Origin: Membranipora membranacea
Taxonomy: Eukaryota > Bryozoa > Gymnolaemata > Cheilostomatida > Membraniporidae
Reading direction: 5' to 3'
Assembly: GCA_914767715.1 (NCBI GenBank)
Contig: OU612071.1
Location: forward strand, 22,379,681 to 22,443,680
Length of the DNA: 64,000 nt
Position 1 is the first letter of the stretch; each line of letters begins with the position of its first letter. A model generated the notes under the pieces. The model was given only the letters and a program-made list of their open reading frames with translations. It had not been told where the DNA came from and made no database searches. This document shows positions 12,534 to 24,118 of this stretch, piece after piece. The position numbers were made by a program, and so were the translations under genes.

Positions 12534-12789
12534 CAGTAGCAGAACACCAAAGGTTTATTGATGTTGAGGCCCATTCATAAAGCAATCGCGCAGTCACAAT
12601 TGACTGTTGATTCGTAATACCCTTACCCTTACCCCATATCTTAAGTTTGAGGACCTCCCGCAATGTTCGGCAAAATTGGGGAAATCTGCACATCCATGGG
12701 CTCAAATAGTTGTCGTACTTCATGGATTCACTTATTGCCACAGAGCATGAAATAGCACAACAGTTGGAATCCTGCCATGCAACCTGATA

Positions 12790-13327
12790 ATTACCCTGTG
12801 CATGATTGCATACCTGATTTAGACCATGAAGATTTGGTCAATATCTACCGAAAACACACAAGATGTAAGGGTTAAACATGATGGCCAGCAGAAGTGCAGG
12901 TTTTTTTTTCAATTTACCATTGGAGTATTCACAAATGATGCTCAAGGCTTCTGGGAAAATTCAGCAGTCACTGTCTGTCATGTTAGCGTTCCAACCCTGC
13001 ATTGCAGACAACAAAGGTTGGCATGTATATTACCAATACACCCTGCTCGACATGACCATTCCTCTTTCCTCCGAGTCTTCAGTCATTTTCTTTCAGATGC
13101 AGAGGTCAAATACTGGTTTAGGTCAACGGAGAGGAGATAAAGCTATCCTCCAGGTCCATCCTTGCTATCCTGATGACCCTAATGATCCATCACTCGCATT
13201 GCCGCATGTAATTGCTCATTCTTCCTTTTCGACCATGGGCACATGTCACTGTTGGCTTTGGCTAGAGGAAGAGGTGCCAAATAAAGATCAGGTTTACCGA
13301 CCCATGAGCCTTATAGTAGCCAGATGA
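12790..13327 (+). pseudogene. coding-looking relic of unknown family
   Basis: A 149-codon open frame (12878-13327) includes QVHPCYPDDPNDPSLALPH. Just upstream a different frame reads DLDHEDLVNIYRKHTRC, ending in a stop at about 12868. The switch of frame suggests decay or a missed intron. I cannot assign it. It lies between the B-box repeat array and duplicated unit D and may belong with the fragment at 10730. Confidence 0.25.
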
Positions 13328-13479
13328 CCAACTCATCAATTCAGTACATGCAGGTTTTTATGGCTTGCTCATACCCAACCAAATCAGCATCTCATTCAAC
13401 CATCCCGCTCATGCCTCATACAATAAAAAAATGCAAATCCTCCCAACCCGCCTGTTGTTTTGCTTGGCACGGACTATGA

Positions 13480-15000
13480 CCCTCAGAAGCTGAGCGCCGA
13501 GCAGAGGAGCGTGCTTTTATTTTCAGATCAGCTCAAAAACTGCCTGTTAAAGCCAGTGAACATCTGCTCCCCTGCACGACGACTGCGACATTAACAGCAT
13601 GATGTCAGTGACGCAAAAAGAACCACAGCAAACCATAGAAAAAGTGAGTAGGCAGTCTAATTATGGAGGAAATCGAGTAACAAACACAACATTGACTACT
13701 CATTTTCTTAGGCCACAAAAACTCAGTGAGTCGCATCTCCTTCCAAAGAACTTAGTGATTTTTGTCATAAAATTTTCATGCCAAAACTATCATACCCTGT
13801 CACTTTTTCTTTGAATATGCTATTTGAAAAAAACCATGAAGCATACAAATCATCCACTTTTGTTTTTATTGTGACTGGAGATAAAGGGTCTGAAGGGCGG
13901 TTCAAGTACCCTGCTATATCGCGATTGTCATTTTCATCCTTTGCTATGTTTTAGGTTGATAAATTCAATAACAACAAATATGAAACTGTGGTCAGCTCTG
14001 TACCAACAAGGCCGTCAAGCTGGAAATAGGCTAATGTAGCCTGAACAAGATGACTGCAGGCATCACCTCTGATTAAAGACGTGTCGCTGCAAATGTAAGT
14101 AACTCTCATAATCATTGACCTGATTTTTCATGATAGTGTACCCACCAACTATGTCTTTATAAAAGTAATTTAATTTTTTTAATTAATTTAGTATAAATAG
14201 AGATTCGAACCAATGGTTGATCATTTGGTGTCATGATCGTCAAGCCCGGCACTTCCTAAAGACTCACAGGAATCCGGAGCAGTGCAAGTTCTGGAAAAAA
14301 AAAAAAATTCAAGGAATACAAAAAATAAGCATGCATTTTTCCTGTATAAATTGTAATGGTAAGTCAAATATCTGATTTGTCCGTGAAAGTCAATGTGTTT
14401 ATAAGTGTTGAGACTGACTGCATACTTACAGATTAAAGTTGGCGCATCATGCTGAAAGCCGTTGGATAATTGGCACTGGTATCGGCCTCCTGGCATTAAT
14501 CCATCATGAGACATAATAGATAGCGGAAGCAGGTGAAGAGTGAGAAGGTAGGATACTTTTTACAGAATTTGACATGAGTTTGACAATAAAGAGTGGTCTG
14601 GACCAACAAGTTAGCACAATCGATACTTGTTTATGTAAAACTACCTTGTTTTTATTGTCGAGGTATAACCAGGTACCAGTTTCACATTTTCACATTTAAT
14701 TATTAATTTTTATCCACTGAAACCTAGTATCATGAATAATATGCCACATACATATTGTAGCCAGATGCAGAAGCATCTGTGATAGTCGAGTCCATTGTGA
14801 AGAAGGTTATGGGAACCGACAGCTCATACGTGTATATGACAGAAGTGTAACATTATTATGACTAAAACAAAGCAACTTGAACATTGTAAACTCAGAAGTT
14901 CTACAGAGAGAATTTTGGTAAGATAACATCATAGGTAACTTGGTCAAGGACGATTCAAGCTTCAAGCCCCAAAACTCCTAAGATAGAATATTAATCTCAT
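13480..15000. repeat. fourth, most diverged copy (D) of the 2.5-kb unit
   Basis: It shares with copies A-C a block with CTGCAYGACGA and GATGTCAGTGACG (about 13570-13615), the TCGCATCTCCTTCCAAAG block (13730), the ATGAAGCATAC block (13836), the GTCAGCTCTGTACCAACAA block (13993) and the TATATGACAGA site (14833), which has no palindrome insert. The order is kept but spacing is shortened. No intact frame remains. Confidence 0.45.
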
Positions 15001-16640
15001 TGCCCCTTTAAATTGCCTAAATATAATAATAATATTGCCACAATGAGATCTGATGCATTTTAAGTTTAACTTACTTTGTTCCTGTCACTCACGATGCCTT
15101 CAATAACACTATCAAAGGCTCTTGAATGGCGCTATCGAAGATAGGAAACTATCTTTAAAGACCTTTTTGTTTGTTTTTGTAATCGCATCCCTTAAATTTC
15201 TAGGGTTCAAGAAGAGAGATAGGTATCTCGATCAAACTTAAATCAACTCGCCATGCTGCCCTTGCAATCTTCAAAGGTCAATGGTGCTTTAACTTATTGA
15301 CTTGGTAAGCCTGAGCTGAAATATATATATATAAACATAAATAAATACATATACATGCCATGTAAATGATGAGGTAGTTGTGGACTTATTCCAGTCCAAC
15401 TAGAATAGATAATACCTGGTCTTCATGTTTACATACTCGTAAAATCAATAATTTGGTTGAACAAAACCTGCAGAAACAATTAGTTTACAGAATTCTATGT
15501 CAACTTTGCACCGATCAACAAGATATAGTAATTTCCATGCGTTTATTTTACAAATGGCTTTATTCTGTCAAAATAGCCTTGCTTATTATTCCTGCACAAA
15601 CTGACTTTCAACTATCCACTGACAACATTTACAAGTATAATCGGACTGTTAGGCATAACATGATACACTGAGTGATAGTCAAACTTTACTTAATGCGTTA
15701 TGATACCTATTGGAAGTTAGGGTGACAGCCTGTTATTGTAGGATGAGTAAATGTTCTCACCACAGTGTGTTATTACTGTAGGTGAAATGCTGCGTGTAAC
15801 TTGTACATTGTGGGCAATGAGATGTTCAGTCCTAGTATATATACGGCGATCTCTGTAACTGTTACAAAGTAAGTACATATTATAATATGCATGACACATA
15901 AATTAAAGTAACACATGTATTTTATATCACAACTCGTGATTGATCGATTGGAGAACATTCAGGTGTCACATAGATGGGGATTTCAGCGCCCATTTCCACC
16001 ATAGGCAATTGAGCAAAAATATTCTAGCAAACAACTTAAATCTCCTCCATTTGTAATTTGTAGCATTGTATGCCCTAAAACCTAAAAATATGCATCCGAA
16101 TGTATTGGAGTGAACTAGAAACCAACACCAAACAACTTCCGATTGGTCAACAGCTCCAGGTAGATTCATTCTTTCATCAATAATAGAATGCTCAGATTAG
16201 ATCATGAATAAATCATATTAATATCAATACAGAGTAGATTGACTCATAAAGAGGCAATAACAGTTTATTTCAAGTATCCATGAGCAAGGCAGCTTGGCAA
16301 TATTCTTCAAGATATTGTATTTCTTTTATTGTATGTTGAATAAACGAGTCCATAAGTGGCACCTTGATCATACTTGTTTGTGCATAATTATTTGGTTTTG
16401 CAAGGCTTATTATTTTGGGTCTGTGTGTACAGTCTGTGGCATTATTGTGCAAAAACTACATTGCATTATGCAATAAACATTGATCACAAAAGAAGTTTAA
16501 AGATAGTGCAAAGAATTGGAACAATGTTGCTCAGATGAGACTTCAACCTAAACTGGAAAAAATCCAAAACTGATCACACAATTCTGCATTCCTTTTTCTC
16601 AATGCAGCAATCAATCATCATTTTGGTACCAACACATTCT
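15001..16640. other. intergenic, nothing recognised
   Basis: AT-rich, with a short TA-rich run near 15322. No gene or repeat family recognised. Confidence 0.45.
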
Positions 16641-18360
16641 TTAAATAATATCCTGACATTCTTTCTTCCTTGTCAACACTTTCTTATAGTACTTACCTTT
16701 ACTCACCTTTATTGTGATGAATACCTAAGACTACTATCCTACTTGCTTTTGCTCGCAAATACTGACTCCGCTTGCCTACACTTACTACACTTGCTTCCAC
16801 TGACCTACATTCACTTTCCCATGCCTACAACTGTCTTCAATTAAAGCCAATTGCCTGCACTGGCCTCCACTCACCGTCCATTTACTTCTACTTGCATCCA
16901 CTTGCTTTCACTTAATTCCACTTGCGCCATCGCTTACGTCCACCAACTCGAACTTGCCTTTACTTACATCCACTTACATCCAACTTGCTTCCACTTGCGT
17001 GTGCTTACTACACTTGCCTACACTAACTTCCGCTTGCCTACACTAACTTGCCGCTTGCATCCACTTGCCTACACATACTTCCTCTTGCCTTCACCTATTC
17101 CCACTTGCTTCAGCTTGCATACACGCCTTTCACTTCTTACCGCTTGCTTACACATGCGTCTGCTAGCGTACACTCTGTTCAACTTGCATACACTCCCTTC
17201 AAATTGCCTACACTTCCTTTCTCTTGCCCGCTTGTATACGCATATTTCCGCTTGCCTACACTTACGTCCATTTGCATGAACTTGCCTTCACCAACTTGCA
17301 TTTACTTCTACTTCCAACTGCATTCACTCGCATCCATTTGCAACCACTTGCCTTTACTTACTCTTGCTTGCCTTCACTTACTCTCGCTTGCCCTCACTTA
17401 CTCCCGCTTGTGTTTACTTAGTCTCACTTGCCTTTACTTAGTCTCGCTTGCCTTTACTTATTCTCGCTTGCCTTCAATTAGTGCTGCTTGCCTTCAATTA
17501 CTCTCACTTACCGTCACCTGCCTTTGCTTACTCTCACTTGCTTCCACTTACTTACACTTGCCTTCGCTTACTCTTACTGCTTCCAGTTATTTCCACTTGC
17601 TTCCATTTGCCCTTACTTATTCGCACTTGCCTTTACTTATTCTCACTTGCCTTCACTTATTTGCACTTGCATACACTTATTCTCATGTGCCTTCACTTGT
17701 TTTCACTTTTCTTGACTTACTCTCACTTGCCTTGACTTACTTGTACTTACTCTCACTTGCCTTCACTTACTTGCACTTAATCTCGTTTGCCTTCATTTGC
17801 ACTCAGTTGCCTTCACTTGCTCTCACTTGCCTTCACTTGCTCTCACTTGCCTTCACTTGCTCTCACTTGCCTTCACTTCTTCTCAATTGCCATCACTTGC
17901 CTTCACTTGCCTTCAGTTGCCTTCACTTACTCTCACCTGGCTTCACTTACTCTCACCTGGCTTCACTTACTCTCACTTGCCTTCACTTGCTCTCAGTTGC
18001 CTTGACTTGCTCTCACGTGCCTTCACTTGCTCTCACTTGATCTCGCTCGTCTTCGCTTGCTCTCGCTTACTCTCACTAACCTTCGCTTGCCTTCACTTAC
18101 CTGCACTTACTCTCACTTGCCTTCGCTTGCCTTCACTTGCTTCCACTTGCCTTCACTTGGGTTCACTTGCCTTCACTCGCCTTCACTTGCCTTCACTTGC
18201 CTTCACTTGCCTTCACTTGCCTTCACTTGCCTTCACTTGCCTTCACTTGCCTTCACTTACTCTCACTTACTCTCACTTGGCTTCACTTACTCTCACTTAC
18301 CTTCAGTTGCTCTCAGTTGCCTTCACTTGCTCTCACGTGCCTTCACTTGCTGTCGCTTGC

Positions 18361-19163
18361 CTTCACCAGATCTCGCTCGTCTTCGCTTGCTCTCACTTAC
18401 TCTCACTTACCTTCGCTTGCCTTCACTTACTTGCACTTACTCTCACTTGCCTTCGCTTGCCTTCACTTACTCTCACCTGGCTTCACTTACTCTCACTTGC
18501 CTTCACTTGCTCTCAGTTGCCTTGACTTGCTCTCACGTGCCTTCACTTGCTCTCACTTGCCTTCACCAGATCTCGCTCGTCTTCACTTGCCTTAACTTGC
18601 CATCACTTGCCTTCACTTGCCTTCACTTGCCTTCACTTGCCTTCACTTGCCTTCACTTGCCTTCACTTGCCTTCACTTGCCCTCACTTGCCTTCACTTGC
18701 CTTCACTTGCCTTCACTTGCCTTCACTTGCCTTCACTTGCCCTCACTTGCCCTCACTTGCCCTCACTTGCCTTCACTTGCCTTCACTTGCCTTCACTTGC
18801 CTTCACTTGCCTTCACTTGCCTTCACTTGCCTTCACTTACTCTCACTTGGCTTCACTTACTCTCACTAGGCTTCAGTTGCTCTCAGTTGCCTTCACTTGC
18901 TCTCACGTGCCTTCACTTGCTGTCACTTGCCTTCACCAGATCTCGCTCGTCTTCGCTTGCTCTCACTTACTCTCACTTACCTTCGCTTGCCTTCACTTAC
19001 TTGCACTTACTCTCACTTGCCTTCGCTTGCCTTCACTTACTCTCACCTGGCTTCACTTACTCTCACTTGCCTTCACTTGCTCTCAGTTGCCTTGACTTGC
19101 TCTCACGTGCCTTCACTTGCTCTCACTTGCCTTCACCAGATCTCGCTCGTCTTCACTTGCCTT
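18361..19163. repeat. 570-bp higher-order repeat inside the minisatellite
   Basis: Positions 18361-18593 recur without a difference that I can find at 18931-19163, starting CTTCACCAGATCTCGCTCG. Flanking variants upstream (18290-18360 and 18860-18930) also match with few changes. The shared unusual units show that a block of about 570 bp, not single units, was duplicated recently. Confidence 0.8.
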
Positions 19164-19186
19164 CACTTCACTTCAAGTGAAGGCAA
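19157..19186. repeat. inverted unit inside the minisatellite
   Basis: TTGCCTTCACTT (19157-19168) and its exact reverse complement AAGTGAAGGCAA (19175-19186) flank a 6-bp loop. It is the only unit in the core array with the opposite strand polarity, and it shifts the register of the units that follow. Confidence 0.85.
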
Positions 19187-20000
19187 CTTGCCATCACTTG
19201 CCTTCACTTGCCTTCACTTGCCTTCACTTGCCTTCACTTGCCCTCACTTGCCCTCACTTGCCTTCACTTGCCTTCACTTGCCTTCACTTGCCTTCACTTG
19301 CCTTCACTTGCCTTCACTTGCCTTCACTTGCCCTCACTTGCCCTCACTTGCCCTCACTTGCCCTCACTTGCCCTCACTTGCCCTCACTTGCCCTCACTTG
19401 CCTTCACTTGCCTTCACTTGCCTTCACTTGCCTTCACTTGCCTTCACTAGCCTTCACTTGCCTTCACTTGCCTTCACTTGCCTTCACTTGCCTTCACTTA
19501 CTCTCACTTACTCTCACTTGCCTTCACTTACTCTCACTTACTCTCACTTGGCTTCACTTACTCTCATCTGCTTCTACTTGATTCCACTTGCATCTACTTA
19601 CTTCTACTTACCTACACTTACTGCCGCTTGCTTCCACGTACTTCCGCTTATTGCTGCTTGTTTCAGCTTGCTTCCACTTGCTTCAACTTACTTCCGCTTA
19701 CTTCAACTTATTTCCATTTGCCTACATTTACCTCCACTTGCCTACACTTACTTCCCTTGCTTTGACTTACATCCGCTTGCATCCACTTGCTTCCGCTCGC
19801 ATCCACTTACTTCCGCTTGCTTTCACTTACATCCACTTAATTCCACTTACTTCCACTTCCTCCCACCTACTTCCGTTTACTTCCACTAGCATCTACTTCC
19901 TTCCACTTGCCTACAGTTATCCCCACAAACCAACACTTACCTCAACATGCTTCCACATGCTTAAACTGGCTCCAACACGCTCCTTCTTGCCTCCACTTGC

Positions 20001-20339
20001 AAGTGGGGGCAAGTGGGGGCCAAGTGGGGGCCAAGTGGGGGCCAAGTGGGGGCCAAGTGGGGGCCAAGTGGGGGCCAAGTGGGGGCCAAGTGGGGGCCAA
20101 GTGGGGGCCAAGTGGGGGCCAAGTGGGGGCCAAGTGGGGGCCAAGTGGGGGCCAAGTGGGGGCCAAGTGGGGGCCAAGTGGGGGCCAAGTGGGGGCCAAG
20201 TGGGGGCCAAGTGGGGGCCAAGTGGGGGCCAAGTGGGGGCCAAGTGGGGGCCAAGTGGGGGCCAAGTGGGGGCCAAGTGGGGGCCAAGTGGGGGCCAAGT
20301 GGGGGCCAAGTGGGGGCCAAGTGGGGGCCAAGTGGGGGC
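20001..20339. repeat. perfect 11-bp G-rich array, unit AAGTGGGGGCC
   Basis: Twenty-nine identical 11-bp units (20011-20329) are bounded on each side by a 10-bp unit lacking one C. The G5 run in every unit makes the plus strand a strong candidate for G-quadruplex formation, and the opposite strand could form an i-motif. CAAGTG is the reverse complement of the CACTTG core of the neighbouring array, so this is the same repeat family in opposite orientation with a changed spacer. The open frames across it (Gly/Ala/Lys/Trp/Pro/Ser/Gln/Val) are repeat artefacts. Confidence 0.95.
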
Positions 20340-20344
20340 AAGTT

Positions 20345-20657
20345 CTTCCCCCGCATCGAATCTGGGCCACGCTGCGAAGGGCCGGGGCCCTCCTTGCGCG
20401 TCCAGCTTCCCCCGCATCGAATCTGGGCCACGCTGCGAAGGGCCGGGGCCCTCCTTGCGCGTCCAGCTTCCCCCGCATCGAATCTGGGCCACGCTGCGAA
20501 GGGCCGGGGCCCTCCTTGCGCGTCCAGCTTCCCCCGCATTGAATCTGGGCCACGCTGCGAAGGGCCGGGGCCCTCCTTGCGCGTCCAGCTTCCCCCGCAT
20601 CGAATCTGGGCCACGCTGCGAAGGGCCGGGGCCCTCCTTGCGCGTCCAGCTTCCCCC
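20345..20657. repeat. five copies of a GC-rich 61-bp unit
   Basis: Copies start at 20345, 20406, 20467, 20528 and 20589, with a stub at 20650. Each begins CTTCCCCCGCATCGAATC and contains GGGCCGGGGCCC. The only difference I see is one C-to-T change in copy 4 (CGCATTG). GC content is about two thirds, far above the surroundings, and there are several CpGs per unit. All frames are open only because of the repeat. Confidence 0.95.
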
Positions 20658-23342
20658 TGGCCAACCATCGACCAGATATTCTTTGCATTTAAATGCGAAT
20701 TCATCAGTCACATTGGCTTCAAACAACTCTACTTCATGTATATCAGGGACCAAGTCCTCAAACATACTATCAATATAATACTCAACAGCTGCACTGTTTT
20801 TATAATGGGAAAAATCATTTTTTAAGACTCATCGTCATCTATTGATATTCGAGATTCAAAAAACATAAATTTTCAGAGAGTATGCTCTTTTGACTACAGT
20901 GATAGTCTGTTTTAATACAGATAACAATAATCTATGACACCCCTTTCTTGATATGTCTGCTTGCCTATAAATTGTTGTGTCGTATGTTGTGCACTTTGGA
21001 TTGTATATCACTAGAGTTAAAACCAAGGAGTGATAAGTAATCAGCTGTTATAATCCTTGTCAAAACTGACACCAGCTGTTGTCGTTACTATAGCACTGAT
21101 TAAGTCCATTGTGTGTGCAGTACGATTATTTGGACCCAACAGAACCCATGACACTGTCAAACATTAAAATGGGACGTTAATAACATTTTTAATTTAATGA
21201 AAAACACAAAAAGTAGGGAGCTGTAAAAATAGTATATTATTCAATAGGAATAACAAAGCATGAAATATCATAACTTCATAATTGAAGGAAAACTCCAGGT
21301 AAGTCAATGCGAGATAATATGATACTTTCATCCATCCCTTCCTGCCTTGTGCGTGATCCGTCGACTTCTTAGCTTATATAGGTTGAACAGATATAGTTTA
21401 AGAACGGTAACTTAACATGTGTGTACGCATATGACGGTAGAAGGTGTGTCTTAAATATGTTAGATGTAAATTTAGGGTTAATGGAGTTAGCCTTTTTACG
21501 CAAATACTTTTTAGTGAGCGGGTGGCAATGCAAGCCTTGAGTATTGTGCAAAGTGACAAAAGTGACTTAAAAGTGGTTTAAAATACACATACATCCATAC
21601 ACTATCTAAACAATATCTAAACCTGAAACAATGTAATAATGGGGTTGGGGACAAACTCCCTGATCTACAAAGAAGGGGCTCCCCGCGTATTTTACTGAAT
21701 ATTGAAGATTGAGTGTTTTAAAGTTGAAAAAAAGAATTAGTCAGATTAAATAAAAAATCAATAAAAGATTTTAGACTGAAATTCAGTCAAACAATTTGGA
21801 ATGAGCTATTCAGATAAGGTGTTTTGGACGTACAACTCCAGGCAATAACAAACTTAAACTCGTCAGCCCATCAAAACAAAACCAAAACTCAAGCACATGG
21901 GTCATTCTAAGCAGAAATGAGCTTAGATAACACCACGGTCCAGTTGTTTTGAAGAATTAAGTCTGAAGATGGAAGTTTTAAAATTGAAGATTGCGCTATT
22001 TTCTCTGAAGGAAATGAAGACAGCTTTGTGTGCAGGGAGCCCAAAAGAAGCAATACAATAAAGTGACACAAAGTGAAAATCTAAAGAGTTGTCTGCACTC
22101 TGCCCTATATATTATTTTTGTGAGAATATTTTGACCAATCAGATAGATCAGAACATATCTGAACTTTAACCTGGCACATGGATCAGTCAAGACAGGGAGT
22201 ACTCCTTGGTCAAGATATGACTCGTTGGTGCAGGTGTGACTGGTGGTTGGAAGAAAGGGCCTAACAATGTATTCCGACCATGTTGATGACGAATGTCTAG
22301 TGCATGTGAGTATTTGTACAACTATATAGAGTGTGGAATTTAAGTAGATGGTATCTATTTTTGTTGTTCAAGCAGGGAGAGTTCTCCCTGGTTCAAGGAG
22401 AAAAGATTTTTTTACTCCTTGACCTTGGTTTGTCTATTTTTTTCATCTTCTATCTATAAATTATTTGCACACAAAGAAGTAGGCCTAATACTTATGGGTT
22501 ATCTGTTGCAAATAACTATTTAACTGCTTTTTGTTGCTGCTTATAACAAATTGCTACTGGTGGTGTGGGTTCCAGGATAGGCCTGAGAGCTAACCCAGCC
22601 GGCAAGGCTTAGCCAGCAACCTTTTGAAGAGGTTGCCAATGGGCAGATTTTTTGTTGGTCAATATCCTCTGACATCACCTGTCTTTGATAGGTATGCCAG
22701 AGGGGGCCACATATCCCCATTTCCAAGCAACAGATATAAGTGGTTTTAGATGCTTCTGCTTTTATACTTTCATTACAAAATAAAGTACACCTATGCAGTA
22801 GTATGTCCGATCGGCCCCCAGGGCCGATGTCGGGAACTGGCTGGAAGATGTAGCAGACCATGTCTGGGCACCCCATAGAGCATGTCTTACAGGGTGTGTC
22901 CGGTCTAGTTGCTGGGTCAGCGGACATGTTGTGCTTGCAAGCCCCATGGCATGCTGGCCAGTCGCCCTTGGTCAGTCGGACATGTCGTGAACACTTTCTG
23001 GGAGACAGAAGCCGACATCCATCTCATTTCATGACTGTCCTTTGATTGCTGTGGCTTGGTCAATATGTCGAAAATATAACCACCATACTATAAGATAAAT
23101 GTTGAGGAGTACACTTTCAACCCAACTACTTTGTAAAATAGAAAAATGATTATCTTGGCTAGGTCAAGGTCATGATAATATTATGAATACTGCTGTAACT
23201 TGTGCGGTTATATTTGAAATAATTTTTGACTGTTACTGAGTAAGAGATGACTTTTTTGGCACAACTTGTAGTGAAAATAGTTGACATACAAACTCTCAAA
23301 TCAGGTAATTTGAATAGTTGACTGAGAAAAGCTTTCAATACT
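20658..23342. other. intergenic, nothing recognised
   Basis: No gene that I can support. Short stems occur, for example GCAACC...GGTTGC at 22619-22639. Confidence 0.45.
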
Positions 23343-23424
23343 AACCAAGGAGTAAGTAACAAAGAAATGTTAGCAAGAGGTTGCTGTTGGTGGTGTTAGT
23401 GTAACGTGTTACTCCTTGCTCTAA
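23343..23424. repeat. hairpin with CAAGGAGTAA arms
   Basis: AACCAAGGAGTAA (23343-23355) faces TTACTCCTTGCTCTAA (23409-23424). The same arm motif forms a tight stem at 37908-37930 and a partial one near 22190, so it marks a small dispersed inverted-repeat family. Confidence 0.5.
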
Positions 23425-23955
23425 CATGTACACACACTCGACTCAGACACTCCACCACGTCCACTGTGAGTGGTACATTACTGTGATATAATTTGTGCTT
23501 ATATGTCTGAGTAACACAATTCAGTAAGCTCCTGTCAGGCTGCTTATTGCTGCAGCACACATGCACAACACCGCCACTCACTGACTGACTTGAGTAGTGA
23601 GACATTACTTACATTTAACATTTGAATAAGCTAGTCAGCGATTAAATATATTGACTCGAGTGAGTAATAATGTTGTTGAGTTTCAGTAATAACAAGGAGT
23701 ATCGTTGCTGCCTGATAACTTCTAAGGGAGATGGTCCATAGGCCTATCCCTCTATATGCATCATGTGGTTTAACTTCACTGCCTTTGAGTCGGCCCAGGA
23801 GTAGTGTTGAGTTTACATGGTATGATAATGCTAAATACTACTATTTGATTCAACACTTACTAGGCAATTATAACCTTATAATTTCTAGCTGCCAGTAATC
23901 TCATCTGTTTTTAGATAAATTTTCATCAAACCTTGAGTATCATTTGCAAAATGCA

Positions 23956-24082
23956 TGATTGCAATCGCTTTCTTGAGAGTTATTGTTGTTGTGAGTGGAT
24001 GATGATACTCCATCAAGCCTGTGATGGAGTCAAAACATCAGAGCAAAACTCACAACAACAAAAAATGAAGCAATTGCAATCA
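23956..24082. repeat. 127-bp hairpin element
   Basis: Outer arms TGATTGCAAT and ATTGCAATCA, middle arms TTGTTGTTGTGAGT and ACTCACAACAACAA, and an inner stem ACTCCATCA/TGATGGAGT pair in register. A related hairpin lies in inverted orientation at 24426-24501. Confidence 0.75.
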
Positions 24083-24118
24083 CAAAACTCCCTTGAGCAA
24101 CTGTTATAACACCTTTCT

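Larger units (their letters stand above)
16640..19992. repeat. 3.3-kb minisatellite, 10-bp unit CTTCACTTGC
   Basis: The core (about 17800-19500) is a near-perfect array of CTTCACTTGC with variants TCTCACTTAC, CCTCACTTGC and CTTCGCTTGC. Both flanks (16640-17350 and 19560-19990) are the same motif badly degraded (CTTCCACTTGC, CCTACACTTAC). This young-centre, old-edge pattern is typical of expansion by unequal exchange or slippage. The unit has no stop codon in any forward frame and its length is not a multiple of three, so all three plus frames stay open and read through the same Leu/Pro/Ser/Ala/Phe/Thr/Cys/His decapeptide. The long frames here are a product of the repeat, not genes. Confidence 0.95.

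Noticed and set aside
12472-12741. 89-codon minus-strand frame
   Set aside because: A third of it is the microsatellite translated; the rest has no recognisable feature.
18137-19500. CRISPR-like array
   Set aside because: There are no unique spacers; units are contiguous 10-bp minisatellite repeats in an animal genome.
17048-19889. Overlapping open frames of up to 330 codons across the CTTCACTTGC array
   Set aside because: The unit has no stop in any forward frame and its length is not a multiple of three, so every frame is open by construction. No start context, splice site or non-repeat sequence supports a protein.
19588-20825. Long frames on both strands over the 11-bp and 61-bp arrays (up to 396 codons)
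   Set aside because: Repeat-driven openness in several frames at once; the translations are pure repeats.
22541-22927. 128-codon minus-strand frame with many Cys
   Set aside because: No splice context, no domain pattern, and other frames are equally open.
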